Both the position numbers and the translations under genes were made by a program. The notes under the pieces are model-generated. The model was not told the DNA's origin. It did no database searches and saw nothing but the letters and a program-made list of their open reading frames with translations. Source: Lysobacteraceae bacterium (GTDB lineage Bacteria > Pseudomonadota > Gammaproteobacteria > Nitrococcales > AK92). Taken from it: a DNA stretch of 64,000 nt. Where the stretch lies: NCBI GenBank assembly GCA_012523465.1, contig JAAYIK010000028.1:124001-188000 (forward strand), given 5' to 3'. The stretch's first letter is position 1. Each line of letters begins with the position of its first letter. Shown here piece after piece: positions 28,582-38,600 of the stretch.

Positions 28582-29673
28582 GTGACCACGCTCAAAAATG
28601 ACCGTCTGCTGCGCGCCTTGCTGCGCCAGCCCGTCGATCGTACGCCCATCTGGGTCATGCGGCAGGCTGGCCGCTACCTGCCGGAGTACCGCGAGGTACG
28701 CCAGCAAGCCGGCGACTTCATGTCGCTGTGCCGCAATCCCGAGCTGGCCTGCGAGGTGACGCTGCAGCCCTTGCGTCGCTTCCCGTTGGATGCCGCCATC
28801 CTCTTTTCCGACATCCTCACCATCCCTGACGCCATGGGGCTGGGGCTGTACTTCGAAACCGGCGAAGGTCCGCGCTTCGAAAGGCCGGTACGCAGCGCGG
28901 CAGACATCGACGCCCTGCCGATCCCCGATCCGGAAGGGAAGCTGCGCTACGTGATGGACGCAGTCCGCCTGATCCGCCGCGAGCTCGACGGTCGGGTGCC
29001 GCTGATCGGCTTTGCCGGCAGCCCCTGGACGCTCGCTACCTACATGGTGGAAGGCGGTCCCAGCAAGAACTTCAGCCGCATCAAGGGGCTGCTCTACGGT
29101 CAGCCCAAGCTGTTGCACCAGCTGCTGGACAAGCTCAGTCAGGCAGTGGCCAATTACCTGAATGCCCAGGTGGCGGCGGGCGCGCAGGCGCTGATGATCT
29201 TCGACAGCTGGGGCGGCGTGCTGTCGACACCGGCCTTCCAGGAGTTTTCCCTCGACTACGCCGCGCGGGTGCTGGCCAACCTGCAGCGCGAAGCCGACGG
29301 CCGGCGCGTGCCGGTAATTTTCTTCACCAAGGGCGGCGGGCAGTGGTTGGAGCGCATGGCCGCGGCCGGCTTCGACTGCCTCGGCATCGACTGGACCCTG
29401 GAAATGAAAGACGCCCGCGCCAGGGTCGGCGACCGGGTCGCCCTGCAGGGCAACCTGGATCCAGCGACGCTATACGGACCGCCCGATGTCATCCGCGCGG
29501 AAGTCGCCCGCACCCTCGCGTCCTACGGACATGGTCCCGGCCATGTGTTCAACCTGGGGCACGGCATCCACCCACAAGTCGATCCAGCCCACATGCTGGC
29601 GCTAGTCGAGGCGGTCCATGAGCTCAGCGCGCCGTACCACCGGCCGGAGCGACCCGGCTCCGCGCTCGACTAG
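28582..29673 (+). CDS. hemE: Uroporphyrinogen decarboxylase
   Basis: A 363-residue cofactor-free enzyme that removes four acetate carboxyls from uroporphyrinogen III to make coproporphyrinogen III in heme synthesis. The two family signatures are present: [17 protein letters not shown] and [31 protein letters not shown] carries the catalytic Asp and [13 protein letters not shown] lies near the end. The GTG at 28582 is supported by an AGGAGG at four-base spacing; the longer open frame upstream overlaps dgt. The 3 prime end overlaps the Nudix gene by 56 bases. Confidence 0.96.
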   Translation: MTTLKNDRLLRALLRQPVDRTPIWVMRQAGRYLPEYREVRQQAGDFMSLCRNPELACEVTLQPLRRFPLDAAILFSDILTIPDAMGLGLYFETGEGPRFERPVRSAADIDALPIPDPEGKLRYVMDAVRLIRRELDGRVPLIGFAGSPWTLATYMVEGGPSKNFSRIKGLLYGQPKLLHQLLDKLSQAVANYLNAQVAAGAQALMIFDSWGGVLSTPAFQEFSLDYAARVLANLQREADGRRVPVIFFTKGGGQWLERMAAAGFDCLGIDWTLEMKDARARVGDRVALQGNLDPATLYGPPDVIRAEVARTLASYGHGPGHVFNLGHGIHPQVDPAHMLALVEAVHELSAPYHRPERPGSALD

Positions 29674-30112
29674 GGCCCGAACGCGGCCCAAGATCCTGTC
29701 CGCCGGCATTATTCCCGTGCGGCGGGACGAGGGCCGCTGGCTATATTTGCTGCTGCGCGCCTACCAGTACTGGGATTTCCCCAAAGGCAAGACCGAGCCG
29801 GGCGAAACGCCCCTGGAGGCCGCTCTGCGCGAGTTGCGCGAAGAAACCGGCATCGAGCAAGTCACTTTCACCTGGGGACAGGACTTCATCGAGACCGGCC
29901 CCTACGCCCGCGGCAAAGTGGCCCGCTACTACCTGGCCGAAACTGCCACCAGCGAGGTGGTGCTGGGTTATGTTCCCGAGCTGGGGCGCGCCGAGCACCA
30001 CGAATTCCGCTGGATGACCTACGACGAGGCCTACCGCTGCACCACGCCGAGAGTCCGCCAGGTGCTGGCCTGGAGCCGGCGGCAGATGCAGTCCGCGGAC
30101 GTGCGGCGCTGA
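29618..30112 (+). CDS. Nudix hydrolase (Ap4A-hydrolase-like)
   Basis: A 164-residue protein with a complete Nudix box at about residues 57-79: [13 protein letters not shown] followed by [11 protein letters not shown], fitting Gx5Ex7REUxEExGU. The flanking [15 protein letters not shown] and WMTYDEAY resemble bacterial diadenosine tetraphosphatases. The N-terminal 25 residues are Arg/Ser-rich and unconserved. The start lies inside hemE, preceded by GAGGCGG, so the two are translationally linked. Substrate is inferred only from family resemblance. Confidence 0.85.
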   Translation: MSSARRTTGRSDPAPRSTRARTRPKILSAGIIPVRRDEGRWLYLLLRAYQYWDFPKGKTEPGETPLEAALRELREETGIEQVTFTWGQDFIETGPYARGKVARYYLAETATSEVVLGYVPELGRAEHHEFRWMTYDEAYRCTTPRVRQVLAWSRRQMQSADVRR

Positions 30113-30131
30113 TCCAGCCCCTCTCCGCCAC

Positions 30132-30782
30132 TTACGACGGCAGCCAGAGCCGCCGCAGCAGTCGCGGCAGAAACAGCAAGGCCGCCAGCACCACCAATCC
30201 CAGCAAGAGTATGCGCACCTTGGCCTCGCCGCCCACGGCAGCGGCTCCCATCGCCCCCAGCCAAGCATAGGCGGCCGTGCCGGGTAGCATGCAGATTACT
30301 GTGGTTGCGAGGTAGGTGCCGAAACTCAGTCGGGTCAGCCCCAGGCCGTAATTGACCAGACTGAACGGGAACACCGGCACCAGACGCAGGAAGGCGACGA
30401 AGCGCCAGCCTTCCGCTTCCGCCCCGGCGACTATCCGCGCCAGCGAACTGCCGCCGCGGCGGGCAACGGCGTCGCCGGCGGCGTAGCGCGTCAGCAAGAA
30501 ACCAAGACTGGAAGACGCGGCGGCGGCGAGCAAAGCATAGCCGGTGCCGGCCACTGGGCCGAACAGCACCCCGCCGGCCAGGGTGAGCGGCGTGGCCGGG
30601 ACGAAGGCCAATCCCGCCAGCAGGTAGACCGCCACATAGACGACGGGCGCCCAGATGCCGAAATCCGCAAACCACTGGCGCAGTGCCAGCGGGGAGAGAT
30701 CGGACCAGGCCGCAAGTGCCCCGCTCTCTACCACCAACAAGGCAACCGGTAGGATAATGAGGCCTATCGTCCGTGGTCGCAT
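30132..30782 (-). CDS. TVP38/TMEM64 family membrane protein
   Basis: A 216-residue inner-membrane protein of the SNARE-associated/VTT family. Hydrophobic segments occur at about 5-22, 44-90, 128-170 and 190-210. The family core is visible: PATPLTLAGGVLFGP near residue 62 and FVAFLRLVPVFPFSLVNYGLGLT near 129. Relatives include bacterial YdjX/YdjZ and eukaryotic TMEM41B/VMP1, the latter lipid scramblases; bacterial DedA/VTT proteins are implicated in polyprenyl-phosphate or phospholipid flipping. It stands alone, convergent with the Nudix gene and divergent from hemB. Confidence 0.88.
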   Translation of the reverse strand: MRPRTIGLIILPVALLVVESGALAAWSDLSPLALRQWFADFGIWAPVVYVAVYLLAGLAFVPATPLTLAGGVLFGPVAGTGYALLAAAASSSLGFLLTRYAAGDAVARRGGSSLARIVAGAEAEGWRFVAFLRLVPVFPFSLVNYGLGLTRLSFGTYLATTVICMLPGTAAYAWLGAMGAAAVGGEAKVRILLLGLVVLAALLFLPRLLRRLWLPS

Positions 30783-30843
30783 CGCGTCTCTGGCCTACAA
30801 TGTGATGCCTGCTTGCTGCGCCGGCGCGCGCCCGCAGGCATAA

Positions 30844-31893
<1,050 letters not shown>

Positions 31894-31903
31894 AGTCAGG
31901 CTG

Positions 31904-32578
31904 ATGATGAGTTATTTCTCCGGAATTTTTGGCACGTCGCCCATCAAGCCTCTGCAGCGGCACATGAAAACGGTGCTGGAATGCACTCGCGAGCTGGTGC
32001 CGCTGTTCCAAGCCGCCAACCGTGACGATTTCGACATGATGGCGACGGCCCAGGCACGGGTCTCGCAGCTGGAGCGGGAGGCGGACACGCTCAAAAAAGA
32101 GCTGCGTCTCAATCTGCCCGGCACCTTGTTTCTGCCGGTAAATCGGCGCGATCTGCTCGAGCTGCTGCGGGTCCAGGACCAGGTGGCCAACAAAGCCAAG
32201 GACATCGCCGGGCTGGCGCTGGGCCGGCAGATGCGCATCCCGTCCATCATGCAGAAGGATTTCGAGGCCTTTCTACTGCGCTGCTTGGACGCAGTGGAAA
32301 TGGCCCTGAACGCCGTCAACGAGATGGACGAGCTGGTGGTCACCGGCTTCCGCGGTGCGCAGGCGGAAATCGTCCACGACATTCTCCGCAAGCTCGACAG
32401 CATCGAGAACGACACCGACCGCATGCAGGTCGCCCTGCGCGCCACCCTTCGCACCATCGAACGTGACATGCATCCCATCGATGTCATGTTCCTCTACAAA
32501 ATCATTGACTGGACGGGCGATCTCGCAGACCATGCGCAGCGCGTCGGCAGCCGACTGCAACTGATGCTGGCGGGCTGA
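31904..32578 (+). CDS. PhoU-like DUF47 protein, Pit accessory
   Basis: A 224-residue all-helical protein of the TIGR00153/DUF47 family, distant relatives of PhoU. It begins MMSYFSGIFGTSPIKPLQRH and has repeated amphipathic helices with Glu/Asp-rich stretches such as SQLEREADTLKKELR and DSIENDTDRMQ. These resemble the metal-binding ExxxD motifs of PhoU. Members are almost always encoded directly before a Pit phosphate permease, as here (19 bases). The likely role is modulation of that permease. ATG at 31904 or 31907 is possible. Confidence 0.88.
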   Translation: MMSYFSGIFGTSPIKPLQRHMKTVLECTRELVPLFQAANRDDFDMMATAQARVSQLEREADTLKKELRLNLPGTLFLPVNRRDLLELLRVQDQVANKAKDIAGLALGRQMRIPSIMQKDFEAFLLRCLDAVEMALNAVNEMDELVVTGFRGAQAEIVHDILRKLDSIENDTDRMQVALRATLRTIERDMHPIDVMFLYKIIDWTGDLADHAQRVGSRLQLMLAG

Positions 32579-32597
32579 CGCAGAGAGACTCTCAATA

Positions 32598-33848
32598 ATG
32601 GAAGACGGGACGATCTACCTGGTCCTGGCGGCCGCCTTTGGCCTTTTTATGGCCTGGGGCATCGGAGCCAACGACGTCGCCAATGCCATGGCGACCTCAG
32701 TCGGCGCCAAGGTACTGACGATTCGGCGCGCCGTCATGATTGCCGCGGTCTTCGAGTTCGCCGGCGCCGTGCTGGCCGGCGGCGAAGTCACCGCCACCAT
32801 CCGCAGCGGCATCCTCGACATGGAGACCGTCGGCCATGACGCTAGGCGACTGGTGCTGGGCATGCTAGCCTCGCTGCTAGCCGCCGGCGTCTGGCTACTG
32901 ATCGCCTCCCGCCGGGGCTGGCCGGTCTCCACGACCCACTCCATCGTCGGCGCCATCGTCGGCTTCGGCATCGCCGCCTTCGGCTGGAGCACCGTGCAGT
33001 GGAGCGGCCTGCTGCGCATCGCTTCCAGCTGGATCGTCTCGCCGCTGCTCGCCGGCGTTGCGGCTTATCTGCTGTTCCGCACCGTGCAGTGGCTGATACT
33101 CGACCGCTGCAATCCGCTGGAGAGCGCCAAGCGCTACGTGCCTTATTACATCTTTCTAGCCGGCTTCATCATGAGCTTGATGACCATGCTCAAAGGGCTC
33201 AAGCATGTCGGTCTGGCGCTCACCACTGCGCAAGCCTATTTGCTGGCGGCCCTGATCGGCACCGTCCTCATGCTCATTGGCAGGAGCATCATCGCCCGCC
33301 TTCGCTTTGATCCCACCGTCGAGCGCGAAGCCCACTACGCCAACGTCGAGCGGGTGTTTGCCGTGCTCATGGTGGTCACCGCCTGCTCCATGGCCTTTGC
33401 CCACGGTTCCAACGACGTCGCCAATGCCGTCGGTCCGGTAGCGGCTGTCATCGCCGCCGTGGGAAGCGGCGGCGAGATCGGGCAGCAGGCGCCGATCCCG
33501 AGCTGGGTATTGCTGCTCGGCGCGGTCGGCATCGTGGTCGGCCTGCTGACCTTGGGGCAGCGCGTCATCGCCACCGTGGGCCAGGAAATCACCCAACTCA
33601 CCCCCAGCCGCGGCTTCGCCTGCGAGCTGTCCGCCGCCGGCACGGTGGTGTTCGCCTCGGCGATGGGCTTGCCGATCTCGACCACGCATGCCCTGGTCGG
33701 CGCGGTTCTCGGCGTCGGCATGGCGCGCGGCATGGCAGCGCTCAATCTGGCCGTGGTGCGCACCATTTTCCTGTCATGGATCGTGACCCTGCCGATCGGC
33801 GGTTTGCTGGCCATCCTGTTCTTCTGGATCATGAACGCCATCTTCTGA
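32598..33848 (+). CDS. Low-affinity inorganic phosphate transporter (Pit family)
   Basis: A 416-residue polytopic permease. The duplicated Pit signature is visible: WGIGANDVANAMATSVGAK at about residues 20-38 and AHGSNDVANAVGPVAA at about 269-284, each with the GxNDVANA core. VSTTHSIVGAIVG and ISTTHALVGAVLG form a second repeated pair. Roughly ten membrane helices. Pit carriers move metal-phosphate with protons or sodium. It forms an operon with the DUF47 gene and is followed by aroE after 15 bases. Confidence 0.93.
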   Translation: MEDGTIYLVLAAAFGLFMAWGIGANDVANAMATSVGAKVLTIRRAVMIAAVFEFAGAVLAGGEVTATIRSGILDMETVGHDARRLVLGMLASLLAAGVWLLIASRRGWPVSTTHSIVGAIVGFGIAAFGWSTVQWSGLLRIASSWIVSPLLAGVAAYLLFRTVQWLILDRCNPLESAKRYVPYYIFLAGFIMSLMTMLKGLKHVGLALTTAQAYLLAALIGTVLMLIGRSIIARLRFDPTVEREAHYANVERVFAVLMVVTACSMAFAHGSNDVANAVGPVAAVIAAVGSGGEIGQQAPIPSWVLLLGAVGIVVGLLTLGQRVIATVGQEITQLTPSRGFACELSAAGTVVFASAMGLPISTTHALVGAVLGVGMARGMAALNLAVVRTIFLSWIVTLPIGGLLAILFFWIMNAIF

Positions 33849-33863
33849 ACGGAGCCGCTCCTC

Positions 33864-34673
33864 ATGGACCGCTATGCCGTGCTGGGCAACCCCATCGCCC
33901 ACAGCAAATCGCCGCAAATCCACGCCCTGTTCGCCCGACAGTGCGGCCACCACATCCGCTACGACAAGCTGCTTGTCCCCCTGGACGGCTTTGCCGATAC
34001 CGTGGCGACGTTCCAGCAGCAGGGCGGCAAGGGTTGCAACGTCACCCTGCCTTTCAAGGAAGAGGCTTGGGCATTGGCGGACGTGCGCACGCCTCGGGCC
34101 GAGGCGGCCGGCGCGGTCAACACCCTGCTGTTCCAGGCGGACGGCACCCGTTTCGGCGACAACACCGACGGCATCGGCCTAGTACGGGACCTGCGCGACA
34201 ACCACGGGACGCCGCTTGCCGGACGCCGCGTGCTGGTGCTCGGCGCTGGCGGCGCCGTGCGTGGCCTGCTGCCGGCGCTGCTGGAGGAGCGGCCGGCCGA
34301 GGTCGTCATCGCCAACCGCACCTTGAGCCGTGCCGAGCAGCTGGTCGAGCGCTTTCGCGGCCCGGTGCCGCTGCGAGCCGTCGATTTCACCGCAGCAGGC
34401 GCCTTGCGGCCGGAGATCGTCATCAACGGCACCTCGTCCGGCCTGAGCGGCGAGGTCCCGCCCCTGCCGCCCGCCTGCATCCAGGGCGCGGTTTGCTATG
34501 ACATGCTCTACGGCGACGAACCGACTCCCTTCCTGCGCTGGTCTGCCCAGCATGGCGCCACCAAAACCGTCGACGGCCTGGGCATGCTGGTCGAACAGGC
34601 GGCGGAATCGTTTTTCCTCTGGCGCGGGGTGCGGCCGCAGACGGCGCCGGTAATCCAGGCCCTGCGCTCGTGA
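33864..34673 (+). CDS. aroE: Shikimate dehydrogenase
   Basis: A 269-residue NADPH enzyme that reduces 3-dehydroshikimate to shikimate. AVLGNPIAHSKSPQIHALFA holds the shikimate-binding serines. NVTLPFKEEA carries the catalytic Lys, NTDGIGLVRDL the catalytic Asp, and LVLGAGGAVRGLLPALL the nucleotide-binding loop. NRTLSRAEQL resembles the NADP-phosphate-binding NRT motif. It is probably the distal gene of the DUF47-pit transcript. With aroK and aroB it gives three shikimate-pathway genes in the window. Confidence 0.96.
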   Translation: MDRYAVLGNPIAHSKSPQIHALFARQCGHHIRYDKLLVPLDGFADTVATFQQQGGKGCNVTLPFKEEAWALADVRTPRAEAAGAVNTLLFQADGTRFGDNTDGIGLVRDLRDNHGTPLAGRRVLVLGAGGAVRGLLPALLEERPAEVVIANRTLSRAEQLVERFRGPVPLRAVDFTAAGALRPEIVINGTSSGLSGEVPPLPPACIQGAVCYDMLYGDEPTPFLRWSAQHGATKTVDGLGMLVEQAAESFFLWRGVRPQTAPVIQALRS

Positions 34674-34692
34674 CTGGCCGCCCAGGCGCCGC

Positions 34693-35465
34693 TCAAGCGA
34701 CCAGATAAAAGCGCGTGCCGCCGATGACCAGACAGTCGTCGACCACGACCACGCCGTGGCGGCTGGCTTGCGCGAGCAGCCGGGAGCGATCGACCACCCG
34801 CAGATCCAGTCCGCCAAGCCCGTCCCCGCGACCGTCGCGGTCGGGCACGAAGCGCAAAGCGGCGTTGGCCAGCTTGACCACCGGCATGCCATCCGCCCGA
34901 CTCAGCTCGGCTCCAGCCACCGCCGCCCAACGCCTGGCCAACCGCTCCGGATCGCTGCTCTGCAGCTCGACGGCGACGATGTCAGCCACCACCTCGGTCG
35001 ACACCATGTCCTGCCAGCGGCTGCCGGCAGGTGGCCAGTGGCCGTCGGGCTCTGCCTGCTCGTTCCAATCCACCTCGAGAAAGGAGGCTCCCATGTCGGC
35101 AGGATGCAGCTGCATGACGTTCCAGCTGCCGCGCTCCGCTTCGTAAGCAACGCGCACGCCCTGCTCCGCAGCCCTGGCCCCCGCAGCGCGGCCTGCTCGA
35201 CCCGGCTGAGCGCCTGGCAGATCACCATGTAGCCGCCGTCCCCGCCGCGCCGCTCGAGAAAGCGCCCGGCCGCCGTGTTTTCTCCTATCGGCGCGACCAC
35301 CTCAAGGAACTGGCTACCCACCGCCAGAATGCAGTTCTCGAGTCCGAAAGCGCTGACCGCGGGATCAACGTGGCAGACAGGGATGGAAAACACCTGGCTC
35401 AAGGCCTCGGTCACCGGCTCCAGCCGAGCGGCGACCAGGCAGACCTGCCGCAGATAAATCGCCAT
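34693..35465 (-). pseudogene. VOC (glyoxalase-like) family gene with frameshift
   Basis: Two overlapping frames together encode one VOC-family protein of about 257 residues. The first frame (from ATG 35465) gives YLRQVCLVAARLEPV, FGLENCILAVGSQFLEVVAP and RFLERRGGDGGYMVI. The second gives GVRVAYEAERGSWNVMQLHP and SFLEVDWN. The join falls at a run of five C on the plus strand, 35178-35182. One more base there restores a continuous frame reading RVEQAALRGARAAEQGVRV. So it is either a one-base deletion in a homopolymer or a sequencing error. VOC enzymes are metal-dependent isomerases, dioxygenases or lyases; no specific reaction is assignable. It sits beside the acyl-CoA ligase on the same strand. 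Confidence 0.75.
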
Positions 35466-35505
35466 CTCCTCTCCTCCCCCTTCGACCGACGCCGCTCGGA
35501 CAGGC

Positions 35506-37242
35506 TCAGCGCGGCGGCCCGCCGGCCAGGCACAGCTGTTGCAGCGCGCGCCGGTCCAGCTTACCGGTGGCTCCCCGCGGCAACGGCTCCGTCCACAGCC
35601 AGATGCGCTCCGGAACCTTAAAGTGCGCGAGGCGGCCAGCGAGATACTCGGCCAGTTGCCGACCGTCGATCACAGCACTGCCCGGCCGCAGCCGCACAGC
35701 CGCCCCGACTAGCTCGCCCAGGCGCTCGTCCGGCACCGGGAAGACACAGGCTTCCAGCACGTCCGGATGTTGATGCAGGGCATCCTCGACCTCGAGCGTG
35801 GCAACGTTCTCCCCGCCGCGGATGATGATGTTCTTGATCCGGTCGACGATGTAGATCAACCCGTTTTCATCCATGCGCGCCAAATCACCGGTATGCAGCC
35901 AGCCATCCCGCAGGACCTCGGCGGTGGCCTCGGGCTGATTGAGGTAGCAGCGCATGTTGGCCGGGCTCTTGACGATCAGCTCGCCCACTTCGCCGCAGGG
36001 TACCTCGCGCCCCGTGGCGTCGACGATCCGCATCTCCTGCAGCGGCGGCGTCGGCCGCCCCGCCGCATCCGGATGCGCCAGATAGTCGTCGCCAGCCAGC
36101 ATGATGCCCAGGGCGTTGGTTTCGGTCATGCCCCAGCCGGTGCTGACCACGGCGCCGGGAAAGGCTTGCGCCAGCTGCCCCACCTGCGCTGCGGGCCGCT
36201 TGGCTCCGCCGGAGCCGATTTGCTGCAGCGTCTCCAGCTTGGCTCCCAAGCGGCGCGCGGCTTCCAGCAGGTCGGCCGACTGGGTCGGTACGCCGCTGAT
36301 GCGAGTGACCCGCTCCGTCTCGATGATACGCACCGCCTCCTCGGCGTCCCACTTGTAAAGCAGGATCAGCTTGGCGCCGGCGGCCAAGCCGAGCAGAAAG
36401 TTGGCCTGCAGGGCGGTGACGTGGAACAGCGGGGTGGTGATCAGCCAGGACGGCGGCTGCGTCGGCGCCGCCAGGCCGCTAACCAGCGGCCCCAGCTCCC
36501 GCCACAGCAGCCAGGAGTAGACGGCAGAAATGGCGCTACGGTGGGTCAGCACCACGCCCTTGGGGCGGCCGGTCGAGCCGGAAGAGTAAAGAATGGCGAA
36601 ATCGTCGTCCGGGTCGATGGCGCAGCTCGGCCAGGCGCTGCCGGCGCGGTCACGCAACGCCTCGTAGCGAAGCGGGCCGGCGGCGCCGCGCACCGCCACC
36701 AGCGGCAGACCGAGGCGGGCGGCAGACGGCGCAATCCGTCCATAGCGCCCTTCGTCGGCAAAGACCGCCTTAGCACCGCAATCCTCCAGGGCGTAGGCGA
36801 ATTCCGGCTCCGACCACCAGCCATTCATCGGCACGGCGATCGCACCCGCGCTGGCGGCGGCCAGGATGAGAACCGGCAGCTCCGAATAGTTGCGCATGGC
36901 CAACGCGACCCGGTCGCCAGGCCGGATGCCCAGTTCATCGGTCATGGCGTTGGCCAACTGCCGCACCTCGGCGACGAAGCGCGAGTAGCTCCAGCGCTCG
37001 TCTTGAAAGACCAGAACCTCGCCGTCGTCGCCATAGCCAGCAGCCGCGCTCTGTAGAAAGGCGCGCAGGTTGGGCGGCGCATTGCGGAAAACGCGATAGC
37101 TGACGCCGCAGATCTCGGCCTCGGTCAGCTCGAAGCGCGGATCGCTGGCAATCAGGTGGGCGACTGCCTCCTCCTGCGTCATGGCCGGCCGGGTTGGGCG
37201 GCTCGGTCCGATTGCGCCGGTGCGCCCATCGCAGCTCCTCAT
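35506..37242 (-). CDS. AMP-dependent acyl-CoA synthetase/ligase
   Basis: A 578-residue ANL-superfamily enzyme that activates a carboxylic acid to its acyl-CoA through an acyl-AMP. The P-loop-like ILYSSGSTGRPKGVVLTH, the GWGMTETNA adenine motif, the TGDLARMDENG Asp motif, YIVDRIKNIIIRGGENV hinge region and the C-terminal PRGATGKLDRR catalytic Lys are all present. The substrate is unclear; the family spans fatty, aromatic and cyclic acids. GGAGGAGAGC lies just before the ATG at 37242, supporting that start although conservation begins about 20 residues later. It diverges from the enoyl-CoA hydratase gene across two TetR-type palindromes and belongs to the TRAP cluster. Confidence 0.93.
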   Translation of the reverse strand: MRSCDGRTGAIGPSRPTRPAMTQEEAVAHLIASDPRFELTEAEICGVSYRVFRNAPPNLRAFLQSAAAGYGDDGEVLVFQDERWSYSRFVAEVRQLANAMTDELGIRPGDRVALAMRNYSELPVLILAAASAGAIAVPMNGWWSEPEFAYALEDCGAKAVFADEGRYGRIAPSAARLGLPLVAVRGAAGPLRYEALRDRAGSAWPSCAIDPDDDFAILYSSGSTGRPKGVVLTHRSAISAVYSWLLWRELGPLVSGLAAPTQPPSWLITTPLFHVTALQANFLLGLAAGAKLILLYKWDAEEAVRIIETERVTRISGVPTQSADLLEAARRLGAKLETLQQIGSGGAKRPAAQVGQLAQAFPGAVVSTGWGMTETNALGIMLAGDDYLAHPDAAGRPTPPLQEMRIVDATGREVPCGEVGELIVKSPANMRCYLNQPEATAEVLRDGWLHTGDLARMDENGLIYIVDRIKNIIIRGGENVATLEVEDALHQHPDVLEACVFPVPDERLGELVGAAVRLRPGSAVIDGRQLAEYLAGRLAHFKVPERIWLWTEPLPRGATGKLDRRALQQLCLAGGPPR

Positions 37243-37281
37243 GCTCTCCTCCCGCTTGGTTGTTCTTGCTGCGACCGCAAG

Positions 37282-37295
37282 CTGACAACTGTCAG
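37282..37295. promoter_or_regulatory. TetR-type operator 1 (acyl-CoA ligase side)
   Basis: CTGACAACTGTCAG, a near-perfect palindrome, 40 bases upstream of the acyl-CoA ligase ATG. It contains a minus-strand TTGTCA resembling a -35 hexamer, but no good -10 is visible. The same 18 bases, ending TCCA, recur at operator 2. Confidence 0.75.
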
Positions 37296-37343
37296 TCCAA
37301 GCTAGGGCGGCCGGGTGGCGCTGTCAAGCGTGCCGGCGGCGCG

Positions 37344-37372
37344 TTGCAGCCGCCTCCAGGGACGGCTACAGT
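37344..37372 (+). promoter_or_regulatory. Candidate promoter of the enoyl-CoA hydratase gene
   Basis: TTGCAG and TACAGT with a 17-base spacer. The -10 ends five bases before operator 2, so a bound repressor would cover the transcription start. Confidence 0.5.
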
Positions 37373-37376
37373 TTTC

Positions 37377-37390
37377 CTGACAACTGTCAG
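37377..37390. promoter_or_regulatory. TetR-type operator 2 (enoyl-CoA hydratase side)
   Basis: CTGACAACTGTCAG, identical to operator 1 including the following TCCA, 57 bases before the hydratase ATG and just downstream of a -10-like TACAGT. Confidence 0.78.
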
Positions 37391-37447
37391 TCCAGGCCGC
37401 GGCGCCGGCTGCACCAAGGCGACGATTGGCACAGCGAGGAGAAGCCA

Positions 37448-38293
37448 ATGAGCGACTACCAGGACATCATCGTGCAGACCGAGGAACGCGTCACCACCAT
37501 CACGCTGAATCGCCCGGATCGGCTCAATGCCTGGACCGCTCGGATGGGAGAGGAGCTGCGCACTGCAGTAGTGTGCGCCGGCAACGACCCCGCCACCCGC
37601 TGCATCATCATCACCGGCGCCGGCCGTGGCTTCTGCGCCGGCGCCGACATGGAACTGCTGGAGGACACTGCCAACAAGGGCGCGTCCCGCCCCCGCGGCA
37701 ATGCCAGCCCCGAATTTGCCTTCACCATCGATGAGCCCGGGCTAGACCTCAGCGCGGCCTATCCCGGCCAGTTCGGCTATCTCTATGCCTGCCCCAAGCC
37801 CGTCATCGCCGCCATCAACGGCCCCTGCGCCGGCATCGGCCTGGTGCTGGCGCTCTACGCCGACCTGCGCTTCGCCGATCAGACGGCCAAGTTCACTACC
37901 GCCTTCGCCGCCCGCGGCCTGATCGCCGAGCATGGCATCGCCTGGTTGCTGCCGCGCCTGATCGGCGAGGCCAATGCGCTCGATCTGCTGCTCACGGCCC
38001 GCAAGTTCACCGGCACCGAAGCCGCCGCCATGGGGCTGGTCAACAAGGCACTGCCGGGCGACGCGCTGATGGAGCACGTCCAAGCCACCGCGCGGGTGCT
38101 GGCCAACGAGGTCTCGCCCCGCTCGCTGGCCATTATCAAGCGCCAGGTACGCGCCGCGCTCTCACAAAGCTTCAGGAAATCGCTGGCCATCGCCGACCGG
38201 CAGATGGAGCAAAGCTTCACCACCTTCGACTTCAAGGAGGGTGTGCGCAGCTTCATCGAGCGGCGGCCGCCGGCTTTCGAAGACCTTTCCTGA
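37448..38293 (+). CDS. Enoyl-CoA hydratase/isomerase family protein
   Basis: A 281-residue crotonase-fold enzyme. TITLNRPDRLNAW opens the fold; GAGRGFCAGADMELL is the CoA oxyanion-hole loop, and KPVIAAINGPCAGIGLVLALYADLRFA the second. In the region of the two catalytic glutamates of true hydratases, ARGLIAEHGIAWLLPRLIG keeps the second (Glu in LIAEHG), while the first-Glu position in the AGIGLVLAL helix is hydrophobic. An isomerase or other crotonase reaction is therefore as likely as hydration. GAGGAGAAGCC precedes the ATG. It is the first plus-strand gene of the TetR/TRAP cluster and presumably acts on the CoA ester made by the divergent ligase. Confidence 0.88.
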   Translation: MSDYQDIIVQTEERVTTITLNRPDRLNAWTARMGEELRTAVVCAGNDPATRCIIITGAGRGFCAGADMELLEDTANKGASRPRGNASPEFAFTIDEPGLDLSAAYPGQFGYLYACPKPVIAAINGPCAGIGLVLALYADLRFADQTAKFTTAFAARGLIAEHGIAWLLPRLIGEANALDLLLTARKFTGTEAAAMGLVNKALPGDALMEHVQATARVLANEVSPRSLAIIKRQVRAALSQSFRKSLAIADRQMEQSFTTFDFKEGVRSFIERRPPAFEDLS

Positions 38294-38330
38294 GCACCGC
38301 CCTGAGGGGTGCTTCGAGAACCACGCGCTG

Positions 38331-38360
38331 TTGACTAGGGAACAAAGCCCAACCTAACCT
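38331..38360 (+). promoter_or_regulatory. Candidate promoter of the TRAP receptor gene
   Basis: TTGACT (five of six consensus bases) followed after 18 bases by TAACCT, whose last two bases overlap operator 3. The -10 is weak, as often in regulated promoters. Confidence 0.45.
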
Positions 38361-38372
38361 GACACCTGTCAG
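38359..38372. promoter_or_regulatory. TetR-type operator 3 (TRAP receptor)
   Basis: CTGACACCTGTCAG, with the same half-sites as operators 1 and 2 and a different centre (CC), overlapping or adjoining the -10 region of the receptor promoter. Confidence 0.75.
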
Positions 38373-38600
38373 GCGTAATCACCAGCGGCGAGCAGGCCGC
38401 CTCAAAGGAGGAAAGCAGCGACCGAAGCATTCATGCGAGACCCCTACACACAGCACCGACGGCGCTAACCATGCAACGGCTCCGGACGAGTCCGGCAGCG
38501 TAGCTGTTCGGGCCCGTCCCGCGCGGCAAACGACAAACGGTTCTACACCAGCAAAACAAGCCGCGAGATAGCGAGCCACACAACTGGAGGAGGGAGAACA

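Larger units (their letters stand above)
38294..38600. other. Regulatory gap before the TRAP receptor gene
   Basis: About 307 bases with no plausible gene. It holds a promoter-like pair and operator 3, then a leader of roughly 230 bases ending in GGAGGAGGGAGAACA before the receptor ATG. AGGAGG also occurs at 38408, without a usable frame behind it. Confidence 0.5.

Noticed and set aside
37448-38293. Calling the crotonase-fold gene a true enoyl-CoA hydratase
   Set aside because: One of the two catalytic Glu positions of hydratases appears hydrophobic, so I kept the broader hydratase/isomerase family name.
38408-38600. A possible small gene after the AGGAGG in the TRAP-receptor leader
   Set aside because: No open frame with a start at suitable spacing continues far enough; the ATG at 38432 meets a stop soon after and has no coding character.
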